A DNA stretch of 32,500 nucleotides from Shewanella yunxiaonensis (GCF_018223345.1 NZ_CP073587.1:1-32500), one strand, 5' to 3'; counted from the stretch's first letter, positions 1 through 11,830 are shown. Notes: generated by a model from the letters alone, not told the origin. Numbers and translations are program-made.

Positions 1-1398
1 GTGACTGTTTCACTATGGCAGCAATGTATCGGCAGATTGCAGGATGAGCTTTCAGCTCAACAGTTCAGTATGTGGATCCGACCATTGCAGGCTGAAATGG
101 ATGGTGAGACGTTGGTGTTATACGCGCCTAATCGCTTTGTCTTGGACTGGGTTCGCGATAAATACCTCAATATCATCAATCAGTTTTTCGGTGAACAATT
201 AGGCAGCGAAGCACCTAAATTGCGTTTTGACATTGGTAGTCGACCCGTAGTCAAAGCGGAAGTACCCACGGTGAACAGTGGAGTAAATGGTAAAAGTAAT
301 GCCAGACCACTGACTAAACCCAGTGTTGCCGCTGCCTTTAATAATGATGATGATGAACCTGTAAGTAATCATCCCTACCGCAGTAATATTAATCCAACCT
401 ATCAATTTGATAATTTCGTTGAAGGTAAATCCAACCAACTGGGTAAAGCTGCGGCACAGCAAGTTTCTGAAAATCCTGGTGGTGCCTATAACCCCCTGTT
501 TCTTTATGGAGGCACTGGTTTAGGTAAAACTCACCTTTTGCATGCAGTCGGCAATGGGATTTTAAAAAATAATCCCAACGCCAAGGTTGTGTACATGCAC
601 TCCGAGCGGTTTGTGCAAGATATGGTGAAGGCGCTGCAGAATAACGCGATTGAAGACTTTAAACGTTACTATCGTAGTGTTGATGCATTATTCATTGACG
701 ATATTCAGTTTTTTGCCAATAAAGACCGATCGCAAGAAGAGTTTTTCCATACCTTTAACGCGTTATTGGAAGGTAATCACCAGATCATTTTGACCTCTGA
801 TCGTTACCCTAAAGAGATCGATGGGGTTGAAGATCGCCTTAAGTCGCGTTTTGGATGGGGATTAACGGTAGCTATTGAGCCGCCAGAGTTGGAAACCCGG
901 GTTGCTATTTTGATGCGTAAGGCGCTGGAAAATGGCATTAGCTTACCAGATGAAGTGGCATTTTTTATTGCCAAACGTCTACGTTCAAACGTGCGTGAAC
1001 TAGAAGGGGCACTGAACCGGGTAATTGCGAATGCGAACTTTACCGGGCGTCCGATAACTATCGATTTTGTGCGCGAAGCATTACGTGACCTATTGGCTCT
1101 GCAGGAAAAATTAGTCACTATAGACAATATTCAGAAAACAGTAGCTGAATACTACAAGATCAAGATGGCGGACATGTTGTCCAAGCGACGTTCTCGTAGT
1201 GTTGCCCGTCCAAGACAAATGGCGATGGCGCTCTCTAAAGAGTTGACCAACCAGAGTTTGCCAGAAATTGGTGATGCTTTTGGTGGCCGTGATCATACGA
1301 CTGTACTGCATGCTTGTCGTAAAATCGCTCAGCTTCGAGAAGAGAGTCACGACATTAAAGAAGATTACGCCAACTTGATTCGAACCTTATCTTCTTAA
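1..1398 (+). CDS. dnaA: Chromosomal replication initiator DnaA
   Basis: DnaA is the AAA+ ATPase that binds DnaA boxes at oriC, opens the duplex and loads the helicase. All four family domains are visible in 465 residues: an N-terminal interaction domain (about 1-85), a poorly conserved Asn/Asp-rich linker (about 86-130), the AAA+ core with Walker A GGTGLGKT (170-177) and Walker B LFIDD (230-234), and the C-terminal DNA-binding domain with the signature [15 protein letters not shown] (428-442). The start is a GTG at the first base of the window, so its ribosome-binding site, promoter and the expected upstream oriC cannot be seen. It is followed 15 bases later by dnaN, the conserved dnaA-dnaN-recF-gyrB order. 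Confidence 0.98.
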   Translation: MTVSLWQQCIGRLQDELSAQQFSMWIRPLQAEMDGETLVLYAPNRFVLDWVRDKYLNIINQFFGEQLGSEAPKLRFDIGSRPVVKAEVPTVNSGVNGKSNARPLTKPSVAAAFNNDDDEPVSNHPYRSNINPTYQFDNFVEGKSNQLGKAAAQQVSENPGGAYNPLFLYGGTGLGKTHLLHAVGNGILKNNPNAKVVYMHSERFVQDMVKALQNNAIEDFKRYYRSVDALFIDDIQFFANKDRSQEEFFHTFNALLEGNHQIILTSDRYPKEIDGVEDRLKSRFGWGLTVAIEPPELETRVAILMRKALENGISLPDEVAFFIAKRLRSNVRELEGALNRVIANANFTGRPITIDFVREALRDLLALQEKLVTIDNIQKTVAEYYKIKMADMLSKRRSRSVARPRQMAMALSKELTNQSLPEIGDAFGGRDHTTVLHACRKIAQLREESHDIKEDYANLIRTLSS

Positions 1399-1413
1399 TC
1401 AGGGAACAGAATA

Positions 1414-2514
1414 ATGAAATTTTCTATTGATAGGGATGACCTATTAAAGCCGTTACAACTGGTCAGTGGTGCGGTTGAAAGAAGGCATAATTTGCCTATT
1501 CTGGCAAACCTCCTTGTGGAAGTAAGTAATCACTCACTAAAGTTTACCGGCACTGATTTAGAAGTTGAACTCGTTGGCAGTGCAGCGCTTAGCGGCGACG
1601 TTCAGGAAGGGCGCACTACTGTGCCAGCGAAAAAGTTGCTGGATATTGTGAAGTCTTTGCCGGAACAGACGGAAGTTAAAATTGAACAGCAGGAAAACAA
1701 ATGGTTACTTCGTTGTGGCCGTAGTCGTTTTTCTCTGGCAACTTTGCCCGCTGAAGAATACCCCAATGTTGAAAGCTTTCAGCCCAATATATCGTTCACA
1801 ATCAAGCAAGGCACACTGAAGTCTATTATTGAAGCCACGCAGTTTTCGATGGCTAACCAGGATGTTCGTTACTATTTAAACGGACTGTTATTTGAGACCG
1901 AAGGTAATGTTTTACGAGCGGTTGCGACTGACGGCCATCGATTGGCGTTGAGTCACCGTATGCTGGAGGCCTCTTTGCCTGAAAATCAGGTAATTGTACC
2001 TCGTAAAGGTGTGATGGAATTAGCGCGGCTACTTGATGCAGAGGATCAAGATATCGAGATAGCTATCGGGGATAACGCTATTCGTGCCACAACTGCTGCT
2101 GCAGTACTCACCAGTAAGTTGGTGGATGGTCGTTTCCCTGATTATCGTCGCGTATTACCTAAGGGTGGCGACAAGATTGTATTGGCGAGTCGTAATGCTT
2201 TGCGTCAGGCGTTACTGCGTGCGTCCATTCTGTCTAATGAGAAGTTCCGTGGGGTGCGGGTTCAGTTGGAGAATGCCTTACTGAAAATCACCGCTAATAA
2301 CCCCGAGCAAGAAGAAGCAGAAGAAATTATCGATGTTGAATATTCAGGAGAGTCTCTTGAAATCGGCTTTAACGTTTCTTACCTGCTGGACGTCCTTAAC
2401 AGTCTTAAATCTGACGATGTACGTATTACCCTCAGTGACGGAAATTCCAGTGCGCTGATTGAAAACCATCAGGAAGAAGACTCAATGTATGTTGTAATGC
2501 CAATGCGGCTCTAA
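1414..2514 (+). CDS. dnaN: DNA polymerase III sliding clamp, beta subunit
   Basis: DnaN forms the ring-shaped dimer that tethers DNA polymerase III and other enzymes to DNA. The 366-residue product has the family length and begins MKFSIDRDDLLKPLQ. It carries the typical second-domain stretch ATDGHRLALS and ends YVVMPMRL, the conserved C-terminus next to the partner-binding cleft. It lies between dnaA and recF with gaps of 15 and 12 bases, so it is probably cotranscribed with them. Nothing looks altered. Confidence 0.98.
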   Translation: MKFSIDRDDLLKPLQLVSGAVERRHNLPILANLLVEVSNHSLKFTGTDLEVELVGSAALSGDVQEGRTTVPAKKLLDIVKSLPEQTEVKIEQQENKWLLRCGRSRFSLATLPAEEYPNVESFQPNISFTIKQGTLKSIIEATQFSMANQDVRYYLNGLLFETEGNVLRAVATDGHRLALSHRMLEASLPENQVIVPRKGVMELARLLDAEDQDIEIAIGDNAIRATTAAAVLTSKLVDGRFPDYRRVLPKGGDKIVLASRNALRQALLRASILSNEKFRGVRVQLENALLKITANNPEQEEAEEIIDVEYSGESLEIGFNVSYLLDVLNSLKSDDVRITLSDGNSSALIENHQEEDSMYVVMPMRL

Positions 2515-2526
2515 GCCGGGCGTTGA

Positions 2527-3609
2527 ATGAGCCTTAGCCTTTTCAATATTCAACACTTTCGCAATCTTGTTTCAGCCCAATTGCAACCAGGCAATGGGCT
2601 GAATCTTATTTATGGGCAAAATGGTAGCGGCAAGACCAGTATTTTAGAGGCAATTTATTTCCTTGGGATGGGCCGCTCCTTTAGAAGTCATTTAGCGCAG
2701 CGTGTAATAGGCAATGAGCAAGAACAGTTAACCCTGTTTGCGCGACTACGATCAGCAGATGCCGAACATAAGGTTGGGGTTCGCCGCTATCGGAATGGTG
2801 ACACAGAAGTACGTATTGATGGCGAGAAAATAAGACGTTTATCCGTACTTGCTGAGACGTTACCAATACAACTCATCACCCCAGAAAGCTTTTCCTTGCT
2901 GTTTGAAGGTCCCAAGGCGCGTCGGCAGTTTATCGATTGGGGAGCCTTTCATGCTGACCCTAATTTTTATCCTCAATGGATGAATGTCCGGCGAGTTTTG
3001 AAACAACGAAACCAGTTATTGCGGGATGGCGCCAGCTATCAGCAGATTGCCTATTGGGACCGTGAATTTGTGCGTTATTCAGAAGCGGTTACCGACATAC
3101 GAAACGATTATGTGGACTCGTTAAATAACCTGTTAAAGGGTATAATCGGAGAGTTTTTACCACAGGCAGACATCAGGGTTTCATTCACGCGTGGCTGGGA
3201 CGGTAAAACCACATTGGTCGAGCTGTTAGAAGCTCAATACAGCCGCGATGTGGCGATGGGATTTACGGTGAGCGGACCCCATAAAGCGGATTTGCGCTTA
3301 AGGGTGGCTAATTTGCCAGCGCAGGACGCATTATCCCGTGGTCAGCTTAAGTTATTGGTGTGTGCGTTGCGGATTGCACAGGGAAAGTTGCTTAAACAAC
3401 AGCTGGATAAAGATAGTATCTATCTGGTCGACGATTTGCCGTCAGAACTGGATGCCAAACATAGAAAGTTATTGCTACAGCAATTGGCTGAGACTGGTGC
3501 GCAGGTATTTGTTACCGCCATCGATCCAGCAGCAATAGCTGATTCATTAAGCACTCCACCGGAACGGATTTTCCGGGTAGAACAGGGGAGTGTGACGGTC
3601 ATTGAATAA
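2527..3609 (+). CDS. recF: DNA replication and repair protein RecF
   Basis: RecF is an SMC/ABC-like ATPase that works with RecO and RecR to load RecA at single-strand gaps. The 360-residue protein has Walker A GQNGSGKT at 30-37, an ABC-type signature region around [17 protein letters not shown], and a Walker B segment [12 protein letters not shown] near the C-terminus. The length is normal for the family. It starts 12 bases after dnaN and ends 16 bases before gyrB, so it is probably translated from the same transcript. Confidence 0.97.
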   Translation: MSLSLFNIQHFRNLVSAQLQPGNGLNLIYGQNGSGKTSILEAIYFLGMGRSFRSHLAQRVIGNEQEQLTLFARLRSADAEHKVGVRRYRNGDTEVRIDGEKIRRLSVLAETLPIQLITPESFSLLFEGPKARRQFIDWGAFHADPNFYPQWMNVRRVLKQRNQLLRDGASYQQIAYWDREFVRYSEAVTDIRNDYVDSLNNLLKGIIGEFLPQADIRVSFTRGWDGKTTLVELLEAQYSRDVAMGFTVSGPHKADLRLRVANLPAQDALSRGQLKLLVCALRIAQGKLLKQQLDKDSIYLVDDLPSELDAKHRKLLLQQLAETGAQVFVTAIDPAAIADSLSTPPERIFRVEQGSVTVIE

Positions 3610-3616
3610 CCGATGA

Positions 3617-6043
<2,427 letters not shown>

Positions 6044-6061
6044 CGATTTAATAATCGGTAG

Positions 6062-6089
6062 AAAGGGAAGACTTCGGTCTTCCTTTTTT
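6062..6089 (+). terminator. Intrinsic terminator after gyrB
   Basis: A 7-bp stem, GGAAGAC at 6066-6072 and GTCTTCC at 6077-6083, encloses a TTCG tetraloop, with flanking A and T runs and a final T tract. It begins 19 bases after the gyrB stop and should end the dnaA-gyrB transcript. Confidence 0.9.
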
Positions 6090-6133
6090 ATGCCTATTAA
6101 ATACCACTTAGCTCAAATCTTGATCGTATAGTA

Positions 6134-6163
6134 TTGGGATGCGATTGTGGCGGACGCTATAAT
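6134..6163 (+). promoter_or_regulatory. Sigma-70-type promoter for the HDOD gene
   Basis: TTGGGA at 6134-6139 and a consensus TATAAT at 6158-6163 are separated by 18 bases. The -10 box lies 32 bases before the GTG start of the HDOD gene and downstream of the gyrB terminator, so this gene probably has its own transcript. Confidence 0.5.
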
Positions 6164-6195
6164 CAGCAAATATCAACGAAGGTGGTGAGATAGCA

Positions 6196-7242
6196 GTGTT
6201 GGGGATATTTAAAAAGCTGTTTAATATCAGAGACGATATCAACATTGAGCGACCACAAAGTTTTTCGGGGGCACCAACGCCTATTGCGCAAGAGCTGCAC
6301 AAGGTTAGTCAGCATGTCGCTATGGTGAGTGCAGACGAGCGTCTGGAGGCATCTGTCGATGCTACAGCGCTGTTTTATAGCTTGTTATTTTCTGTCGGCA
6401 AAGATAGTGGTGGAGTGGCAAATGCTTTAGAGCGGCGAGTATTGGCTGCGGTGGAACAGGCGTTAATGTCCCCACAGCAGGTTGCAGCTAACGTCTTAAA
6501 ACTCCCAGGCAGAATTATGGAACTGGATCGTAAGCTTAGTGATCCAGAATTTTGTAGCCAGGATATTGTTAAGATCATCCAACAAGATCCAGTGTTAAGT
6601 GCTGACGTCATTCAAGCGTGTAATGCACCTGTATTCCGACGCTCCGAACGTAGTATTACCAATTTGCCTCAGGCGCTGGTCGTACTGGGGAGTGAGCGGC
6701 TACGACGTATTGTCACAACTTGTATGATGAAGGAGATGATAGCGATTAAACCTATCTATTTCCGACGTTTTGGTGCTCAGTTATGGCGGCATTCACTGCA
6801 AGTCGCTTTTCTGGCTGGTGAACTTGATAAGCAACACTCCGACACAGCTTTTATGGTGGGCTTACTACATGATGTCGGCAAGATTGCCATATTCAAGTTG
6901 TTGCTCGACGTTTTTAATCAGACAGATCCATCTGAACAGCCTAAATCCTGGCTATTTCGTCAGGTCATGACCGCCAGATCATTGGAGTTAAGCAGTTTAT
7001 TAGTCAGTTGTTGGCAACTTCCCGCAACGTTTGCTGAGACATTATCTCCATTAGCAAGTTCGTTAGCTCCTGCCGCTGGTTTGTCTCGAGTTGTTTGGCA
7101 GGCAAATGTGATCAGTGAGTGTTCGATGTTGTACGAAGAAGGACGTTTGGCAGAACCGTTACTGGATAATCTATTGAGTGAAATAGCTTTATCACCGCAA
7201 CAGTTTCTTTTTTATCACAATAAAATCAAAGAGATAAAATAA
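6196..7242 (+). CDS. HDOD-domain signalling protein
   Basis: This 348-residue cytoplasmic protein carries an HDOD domain from about 95 to 300, including the stretch IVKIIQQDPVLSADVIQACNAP and, at 225-229, an intact HDVGK motif preceded by LWRHSLQVA. HDOD domains are relatives of HD hydrolases found in bacterial signalling proteins; their biochemical activity is often unknown. The N-terminal 90 residues show no recognised domain. The start is GTG at 6196 (TTG at 6199 is possible), preceded by AAGGTGGTGAG as a likely ribosome-binding site. It faces glyS across a shared terminator and has its own promoter, so it is not part of the gyrB or glyQS operons. The specific function is unknown. Confidence 0.85.
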   Translation: MLGIFKKLFNIRDDINIERPQSFSGAPTPIAQELHKVSQHVAMVSADERLEASVDATALFYSLLFSVGKDSGGVANALERRVLAAVEQALMSPQQVAANVLKLPGRIMELDRKLSDPEFCSQDIVKIIQQDPVLSADVIQACNAPVFRRSERSITNLPQALVVLGSERLRRIVTTCMMKEMIAIKPIYFRRFGAQLWRHSLQVAFLAGELDKQHSDTAFMVGLLHDVGKIAIFKLLLDVFNQTDPSEQPKSWLFRQVMTARSLELSSLLVSCWQLPATFAETLSPLASSLAPAAGLSRVVWQANVISECSMLYEEGRLAEPLLDNLLSEIALSPQQFLFYHNKIKEIK

Positions 7243-7262
7243 AGGCGCCCGTTGGCGCCTTT
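7241..7262. terminator. Bidirectional terminator between the HDOD gene and glyS
   Basis: A perfect 9-bp stem (AAAGGCGCC and GGCGCCTTT) with a 4-base CGTT loop overlaps the end of the HDOD reading frame and lies 21 bases past the glyS stop. Both strands read a GC-rich hairpin running into T-rich sequence, so it can serve the two convergent transcripts. Confidence 0.85.
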
Positions 7263-7283
7263 ATTTCAACCAGTCACACAGTG

Positions 7284-9353
7284 TTATTGCAATAGTGAAA
7301 TGTCTGCTACTCGCAGGAACTGGTCACGTAATTGATTTAGCAGAGCCAAACGGTTATCACGTAGTGCCGCGTCATCAGCCATGACCATAACCTGATCAAA
7401 AAATTGATCAACGTCCTCGCGCAACTCAGCCAACTTGGTGAGTGCCTGTTGATAGTTTCCTGAGTCAAATAATGGTGTTAATTCTGGTATCAGATCGTTT
7501 AATGCTGTTGCCAGCGTCACTTCTGCCGGCTCTGTCAATAGCTCTTTAGCTATCGTATTTGGCAACTCACCTTCAACCTTGGACAAGATGTTTGATACAC
7601 GCTTGTTGGCTGCTGCGAGTGCTGCGGCCTGCTCCATTTCTCGGAAGTGGGCAACGGCTAGAATACGGTCATCAAAATCAGCTGGTTTTGTTGGGTAACG
7701 AGCTAACACCGATAGGATTACATCAGTACTGATACCTTTGTCCTGGTACCAAGCGCGGAAACGTCCCATCAGGAACTCAAGCACTTCAGCAGCAGTATTG
7801 CCGTTAGTTAAGTTGCCGCCATGAGCTTTGACCGCGCCAGCAATTATATCGACTAAGTCCAGTGGCAGTTTGTTTTCAACAATAATACGCAAAACTCCAA
7901 TGGCGGCGCGGCGCAGTGCAAATGGATCTGCTGCACCCTTTGGCGCTTGTCCGATGCCAAAAATCCCTGTCAGGGTGTCCAACTTTTCCGCCAGTGCAAC
8001 AGCACAACTTACGGGAGTTGTTGGCACGGAATCGCCGGAGAAACGGGGTTTGTATTGTTCATCCAATGCCAGTGCTACTGCTTCAGTTTCACCATCCAGA
8101 CGCGCATAGTGCATACCCATGGTGCCTTGAGTATCGGTAAACTCCATCACCATGTTGGTCATGAGGTCAGTCTTAGATAATAAGCCTGCTCTTTTCGCAT
8201 CAATAACATTTGCATTGATGCTCGCTGCGATACTACCTGCCACTTCTGAGATGCGCTGAACGCGGTCTTTAAGAGTGCCTAATTGTTTCTGGAATACCAC
8301 AGTGTCTAGGCTGTCAATTCGAGAGGCGAGGGTGTGCTTCTTGTCGGTATTGAAGAAGAACTCTGCATCTGCAAGACGTGGTCGCACGACCTTTTCATTA
8401 CCCGCAATGATTTGTGATGGATCTTTTGATTCAATGTTGGCGACAAAAATGAAGTGTGGCATCAGTTTGCCTGCAGCATCAAAAACCGGGAAGTACTTCT
8501 GGTCGCCCTTCATGGTATAAACCAGTGCTTCCGCTGGGACTGCCAGGAATTTTTCTTCGAAAGCTGCCGTCAGTACGACAGGCCATTCCACTAAAGAGGT
8601 CACTTCTTCCAGGAGACTGTCGCTGATATCCGCTTTACCACCGATTTTTATTGCAGCGGCTTCGGCATCTGCTTTTATGATGGCTTTGCGCTTATCGTAG
8701 TCCGCTATCACTTTGCCACGTTCATATAAGGTGCTGAGATAGTTGTCGGCATGATCTAATTCAAAGCTGGCTTCGCCCATGAAACGATGGCCGCGAATGG
8801 TGCGTGCAGAATTGATACCCAGTACAGTGCCTGGAACCACCTTATCGGCCAGTAACATAGTGACGGTGTGAACCGGACGAATAAACTGGGTCTTGTTATT
8901 GCCCCAGCGCATAGGTTTAGGAATAGGGAGTTTATCCAGCGCTTGTTGGGCCATTGTTGGAATCAACTGTTCGGTACTGACACCATTAACTTTGGCGTGA
9001 TAGACCAACCATTCGCCTTTGTCGGTGGCTAGTCGTTCTGCCTGAGCAACGGTAATGCCATTACCACGCGCCCAGCCCTGTGCCGCTTTGGTTGGGTTAC
9101 CCTCAGTGTCAAACGCAGCGGCAACAGAGGGTCCACGCTTTTCAATAACTTTATCTTCTTGCGCCAGTGCTAGCTGCTCAATATAAAGCGCTAATCTTCT
9201 GGGCGCGGCATACCAGCATGCCTTAGAAAAAGGTATTTCTGCTTTATTTAATTCGTCTGTGAAATTGCCAAGGAAAGATTCCGCCAGACTGCGCAAGGCT
9301 TTGGGTGGGAGCTCTTCCGTACCGATTTCGATGAGTAAGTTTTCAAAATTCAT
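7284..9353 (-). CDS. glyS: Glycyl-tRNA synthetase beta subunit
   Basis: GlyS is the large tRNA-binding subunit of the alpha2-beta2 bacterial glycyl-tRNA synthetase. Its 689 residues equal the E. coli length. The opening [20 protein letters not shown] and internal segments such as GHRFMG and [12 protein letters not shown] are typical of the family. The C-terminal region (about 560-689) matches the anticodon-binding-like part. It lies 12 bases downstream of glyQ, whose TGA overlaps the GAGG that precedes the glyS ATG, so translational coupling is likely. Confidence 0.98.
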   Translation of the reverse strand: MNFENLLIEIGTEELPPKALRSLAESFLGNFTDELNKAEIPFSKACWYAAPRRLALYIEQLALAQEDKVIEKRGPSVAAAFDTEGNPTKAAQGWARGNGITVAQAERLATDKGEWLVYHAKVNGVSTEQLIPTMAQQALDKLPIPKPMRWGNNKTQFIRPVHTVTMLLADKVVPGTVLGINSARTIRGHRFMGEASFELDHADNYLSTLYERGKVIADYDKRKAIIKADAEAAAIKIGGKADISDSLLEEVTSLVEWPVVLTAAFEEKFLAVPAEALVYTMKGDQKYFPVFDAAGKLMPHFIFVANIESKDPSQIIAGNEKVVRPRLADAEFFFNTDKKHTLASRIDSLDTVVFQKQLGTLKDRVQRISEVAGSIAASINANVIDAKRAGLLSKTDLMTNMVMEFTDTQGTMGMHYARLDGETEAVALALDEQYKPRFSGDSVPTTPVSCAVALAEKLDTLTGIFGIGQAPKGAADPFALRRAAIGVLRIIVENKLPLDLVDIIAGAVKAHGGNLTNGNTAAEVLEFLMGRFRAWYQDKGISTDVILSVLARYPTKPADFDDRILAVAHFREMEQAAALAAANKRVSNILSKVEGELPNTIAKELLTEPAEVTLATALNDLIPELTPLFDSGNYQQALTKLAELREDVDQFFDQVMVMADDAALRDNRLALLNQLRDQFLRVADISLLQ

Positions 9354-9365
9354 TAACGTCTAACC

Positions 9366-10271
9366 TCACTTACACATTGGGAAACCCAGAGCCTCCCGGG
9401 CCTGGTAATAAGCTTCAGCTACCGCTTTCGCCATGGTTCGTACGCGCAGGATGTAGCGCTGCCGTTCAGTAACTGATATGGCATGGCGTGCATCTAGCAG
9501 GTTGAATGCGTGTGATGCTTTCATGACTTGTTCGTAGGCGGGCAATGGTAAAGGCTTTTCTAAATCTAATAGTTTTTGACAGCTCTTTTCGCATTGATCG
9601 AACATACCAAAAAGGAAATCTACGTCGGCGTATTCGAAGTTGTAAGCTGACTGTTCAACTTCATTTTGATGGAATACATCGCCATAGGTGATTTTACCTA
9701 GCGGACCATCGGTCCAGACCAAATCGTAGACACTATTTACGCCCTGGATATACATAGCTAAACGCTCCAGACCGTAAGTTATTTCTCCCGTTACCGGGCT
9801 ACACTCCAGGCCACCAACTTGTTGGAAGTAAGTGAATTGGGTTACTTCCATACCATTCAACCAGACTTCCCAGCCCAGACCCCAAGCACCCAGTGTTGGT
9901 GATTCCCAGTTATCTTCAACAAAGCGAATATCATGGACTGTAGGGTCTATCCCCAGTGCTTTTAATGAGCCTAGATATAGTTCCTGGATATTATCCGGAG
10001 ATGGCTTCAGAACCACCTGAAACTGATAATAGTGTTGTAAGCGGTTTGGGTTCTCACCATAACGGCCATCTGTTGGTCGGCGAGAGGGTTGTACGTAAGC
10101 GCTGCTCATAGGCTCAGGCCCTAAAGAGCGCAGGAATGTTTGTGGGTGAAATGTCCCAGCCCCAACTTCCATATCCAGAGGTTGCACGATTGCACAGCCT
10201 TGCTGTGCCCAATAATCCTGCAGGGTCAAAATGAAGCCCTGGAATGTTTTCACATCATATTTGGTCGTCAT
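9366..10271 (-). CDS. glyQ: Glycyl-tRNA synthetase alpha subunit
   Basis: GlyQ is the small catalytic subunit that activates glycine with ATP; with GlyS it charges tRNA-Gly. The 301-residue protein shows the class II aminoacyl-tRNA synthetase core: [38 protein letters not shown] and [20 protein letters not shown]. The E. coli protein is 303 residues. It is the first gene of the glyQS operon, with a candidate -10 box 38 bases before the start, and is divergent from tag. Confidence 0.98.
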   Translation of the reverse strand: MTTKYDVKTFQGFILTLQDYWAQQGCAIVQPLDMEVGAGTFHPQTFLRSLGPEPMSSAYVQPSRRPTDGRYGENPNRLQHYYQFQVVLKPSPDNIQELYLGSLKALGIDPTVHDIRFVEDNWESPTLGAWGLGWEVWLNGMEVTQFTYFQQVGGLECSPVTGEITYGLERLAMYIQGVNSVYDLVWTDGPLGKITYGDVFHQNEVEQSAYNFEYADVDFLFGMFDQCEKSCQKLLDLEKPLPLPAYEQVMKASHAFNLLDARHAISVTERQRYILRVRTMAKAVAEAYYQAREALGFPMCK

Positions 10272-10308
10272 GTCTACTGCTGTCAGCCGTCTATAGAAAA
10301 TGGTTCCG

Positions 10309-10314
10309 ATTATA
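10309..10314 (-). promoter_or_regulatory. Candidate -10 box for glyQS
   Basis: Read on the minus strand this is a consensus TATAAT, 37 bases before the glyQ ATG, which would give a leader of about 30 bases. I could not find a convincing -35 hexamer at 16-18 bases, so this is only a partial promoter match. Confidence 0.4.
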
Positions 10315-10380
10315 CCTTGTAGACCATGGCTTATGTAGGTTATTTTTTATCGAGTATCAGTTTTTAAAGGAATTCTTTAG

Positions 10381-10953
10381 ATGGAAAAGCATCGGTGTGG
10401 CTGGGTTTCGGCTGATCCTTTATATCAGCAGTATCATGACGAAGTGTGGGGCAGGCCGGTTTATGATAGCCAACAACTGTTTGCTAAATTGTGCTTGGAT
10501 GGACAGCAGGCTGGATTGTCCTGGATTACCATTTTACGTAAACAAGCTAACTACGAAGTGCTATTTTCCAATTTTGACCCCAAAATTGTCGCCTTGTATG
10601 ACGAGAGTAAGGTCACGGAATTGTTGCAAAATCCAGGAATTATCCGTAATCGAGCGAAGGTTAATTCAATTATTCAAAATGCTCGGGCCTATTTAAAATT
10701 TATCGAGCAGGGTAATGACTTTTCAAAATTTTTATGGGGATTCGTCGGTGGTAAGCCTTTGATTAATTGCTACACCAATTTGTCTGACGTTCCTGCCCAA
10801 ACTCCGGAGTCAGAAGCGATGTCTAAGGCGCTTAAAAAGCTTGGATTTAATTTTTGTGGTCCGACTATCTGTTATGCTTTTATGCAGGCTGTAGGAATGG
10901 TAAATGATCATCTAGTAGATTGTTTCTGTTATTCGGAAACTAATTACTCTTAA
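10381..10953 (+). CDS. tag: DNA-3-methyladenine glycosylase I
   Basis: Tag excises 3-methyladenine from alkylated DNA and starts base-excision repair. The 190-residue protein aligns along its length with E. coli Tag. The four zinc ligands are present with the expected spacing: C6, H19, H177 and C181 (E. coli C4, H17, H175, C179). GQQAGLSWITILRK, GIIRNRAKV and ALKKLGFNFCGPTICYAFMQ are family motifs. One key residue differs: position 40 is Asp (codon GAT) where E. coli has Glu38, a residue implicated in recognising the methylated base. The start is ATG with AAAGGA nine bases upstream. It is divergent from glyQ and convergent with the MOSC gene. Confidence 0.95.
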   Translation: MEKHRCGWVSADPLYQQYHDEVWGRPVYDSQQLFAKLCLDGQQAGLSWITILRKQANYEVLFSNFDPKIVALYDESKVTELLQNPGIIRNRAKVNSIIQNARAYLKFIEQGNDFSKFLWGFVGGKPLINCYTNLSDVPAQTPESEAMSKALKKLGFNFCGPTICYAFMQAVGMVNDHLVDCFCYSETNYS

Positions 10954-10965
10954 TCTAAAGTAGGG

Positions 10966-11007
10966 TTTTACTGGTGGATGTTCCACGTGGAACATCCACC
11001 AGTAAAA
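10966..11007. repeat. Perfect 42-bp palindrome
   Basis: Bases 10966-10986 and 10987-11007 are exact reverse complements with no loop, giving 21-base arms centred between 10986 and 10987. It fills the space between the convergent tag and MOSC genes. The central 16 bases are a parS-like site. The outer TTTTACTGG and CCAGTAAAA arms could also form a terminator stem in RNA, but neither strand has a following T run. Confidence 0.95.
10979..10994. promoter_or_regulatory. parS-like ParB-binding site 1
   Basis: TGTTCCACGTGGAACA is a 16-bp perfect palindrome that matches chromosomal parS, the centromere-like site bound by ParB. The Pseudomonas form has the same GTTCCACGTGGAAC core, and the Bacillus form differs mainly at the fourth position of each half. 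Location within about 11 kb of dnaA fits the usual origin-proximal placement. parA and parB themselves are not in this window. Confidence 0.88.
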
Positions 11008-11016
11008 TTACAAGTG

Positions 11017-11469
11017 CTATTCTGGCTGGTCTGAAATAATAACTGCATTCCCTTTTGTCACGTTACCTTCTCTAATCACTCTACAGGTAACTCCACCTCT
11101 CCAATCGGTAACTAATGCCGCTTCAAGTCCAGGGTATTCTTGCTCCATATTTTTGCATGGATTGGTTTCGCCAGTTATCTCAAGAATGACGTTGCCAATT
11201 TTAAGGAATTGTCCGACAGAATCAGCACCAAAACGGACACCGTCAATAAGTAAATTAGCTCTTCTGGCCAGCCAAGAAATAGAAGTCCCTAACTCATTAC
11301 AGGTATCAAGCCATTGCTGCCGAGATAGTACAGTCACTTGTCGAGGACCAGGCTTACCAAAAATATCATGTTCCACACCTGATTGTGTTGAAATGAAAGC
11401 CTTGTTAATTTCCAACATGGGCCTTTTTCGCCCGTCCTTAAAAGCGATAGCCTGTAATTCCATGGACAT
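11017..11469 (-). CDS. MOSC-domain protein
   Basis: The 150-residue product resembles MOSC-domain proteins, relatives of the C-terminal domain of molybdenum cofactor sulfurase that are proposed sulfur carriers or bind substrates near molybdoenzymes. Seen features are GVEHDIFGKPGPRQVTVLS near the N-terminus, LLIDGVRFG, VILEITGETNPC with a candidate reactive Cys, and the Arg-rich C-terminal WRGGVTCRVIREG. The ATG at 11469 is preferred because AGGGG lies 11 bases upstream; ATG at 11463 is an alternative. A longer reading frame would run deep into tusA and is unlikely. It starts 5 bases after the tusA stop, so the two are probably cotranscribed. Its substrate is unknown. Confidence 0.8.
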   Translation of the reverse strand: MSMELQAIAFKDGRKRPMLEINKAFISTQSGVEHDIFGKPGPRQVTVLSRQQWLDTCNELGTSISWLARRANLLIDGVRFGADSVGQFLKIGNVILEITGETNPCKNMEQEYPGLEAALVTDWRGGVTCRVIREGNVTKGNAVIISDQPE

Positions 11470-11474
11470 CTCTG

Positions 11475-11720
11475 TTATAGCCCCTTTCGAATGAGGTAAC
11501 GATAGGGGGTTACGGTTGTATCGCTTGCTACCAGGGTATGATCCATAAACTGACAAAAACTTGGAATATCCCGAGTGGTCGCCGGGTCATCGGCAATGAT
11601 CAACAATGTTTCTCCATCAGCCATATGACGGACTTTTTTTCGCAGCATCATGACAGGCTCAGGACACCGTAACCCCAATGCATCAAGTTGATGTTGAGCA
11701 CTACCAAAATCTTCGTTCAT
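11475..11720 (-). CDS. tusA: TusA/SirA-family sulfur carrier protein
   Basis: This 81-residue protein belongs to the TusA (SirA, YhhP) family of small sulfurtransferases that carry persulfide on a conserved Cys for tRNA thiolation or other sulfur transfer. The hallmark [17 protein letters not shown] contains C19 in the CPEP motif, followed by a short alpha/beta domain with [13 protein letters not shown]. The ATG has GAGGT six bases upstream. It is the first gene of a two-gene unit with the MOSC gene, suggesting a sulfur-related role for both. Which TusA subfamily it belongs to cannot be decided here. Confidence 0.85.
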   Translation of the reverse strand: MNEDFGSAQHQLDALGLRCPEPVMMLRKKVRHMADGETLLIIADDPATTRDIPSFCQFMDHTLVASDTTVTPYRYLIRKGL

Positions 11721-11814
11721 TTTTTACCTCTTGAGAACGTATGGCTGGAAAATCTATTCGATATGTTACTGCAAGCAGCAGCAAAGAACCAAGGGCAGTG
11801 CAAATATTTGGATA

Positions 11815-11830
11815 TGTTCCACGTGGAACA
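11815..11830. promoter_or_regulatory. parS-like ParB-binding site 2
   Basis: This is an identical copy of TGTTCCACGTGGAACA, centred 836 bp from site 1. Outside the 16-bp core the flanks are not palindromic, unlike site 1. It lies between tusA and the end of fadA, with its right edge in the T tract of the fadBA terminator. Two exact copies of a 16-mer within 1 kb are not expected by chance. Confidence 0.9.

Noticed and set aside
7828..8180. Overlapping plus-strand open frames of 74-93 codons
   Set aside because: They lie antisense within glyS, whose reading frame is fully conserved; they are shadows.
10244..10696. 150-codon plus-strand open frame overlapping the start of tag
   Set aside because: It is out of frame with tag, which aligns fully with E. 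coli Tag and has its own ribosome-binding site.
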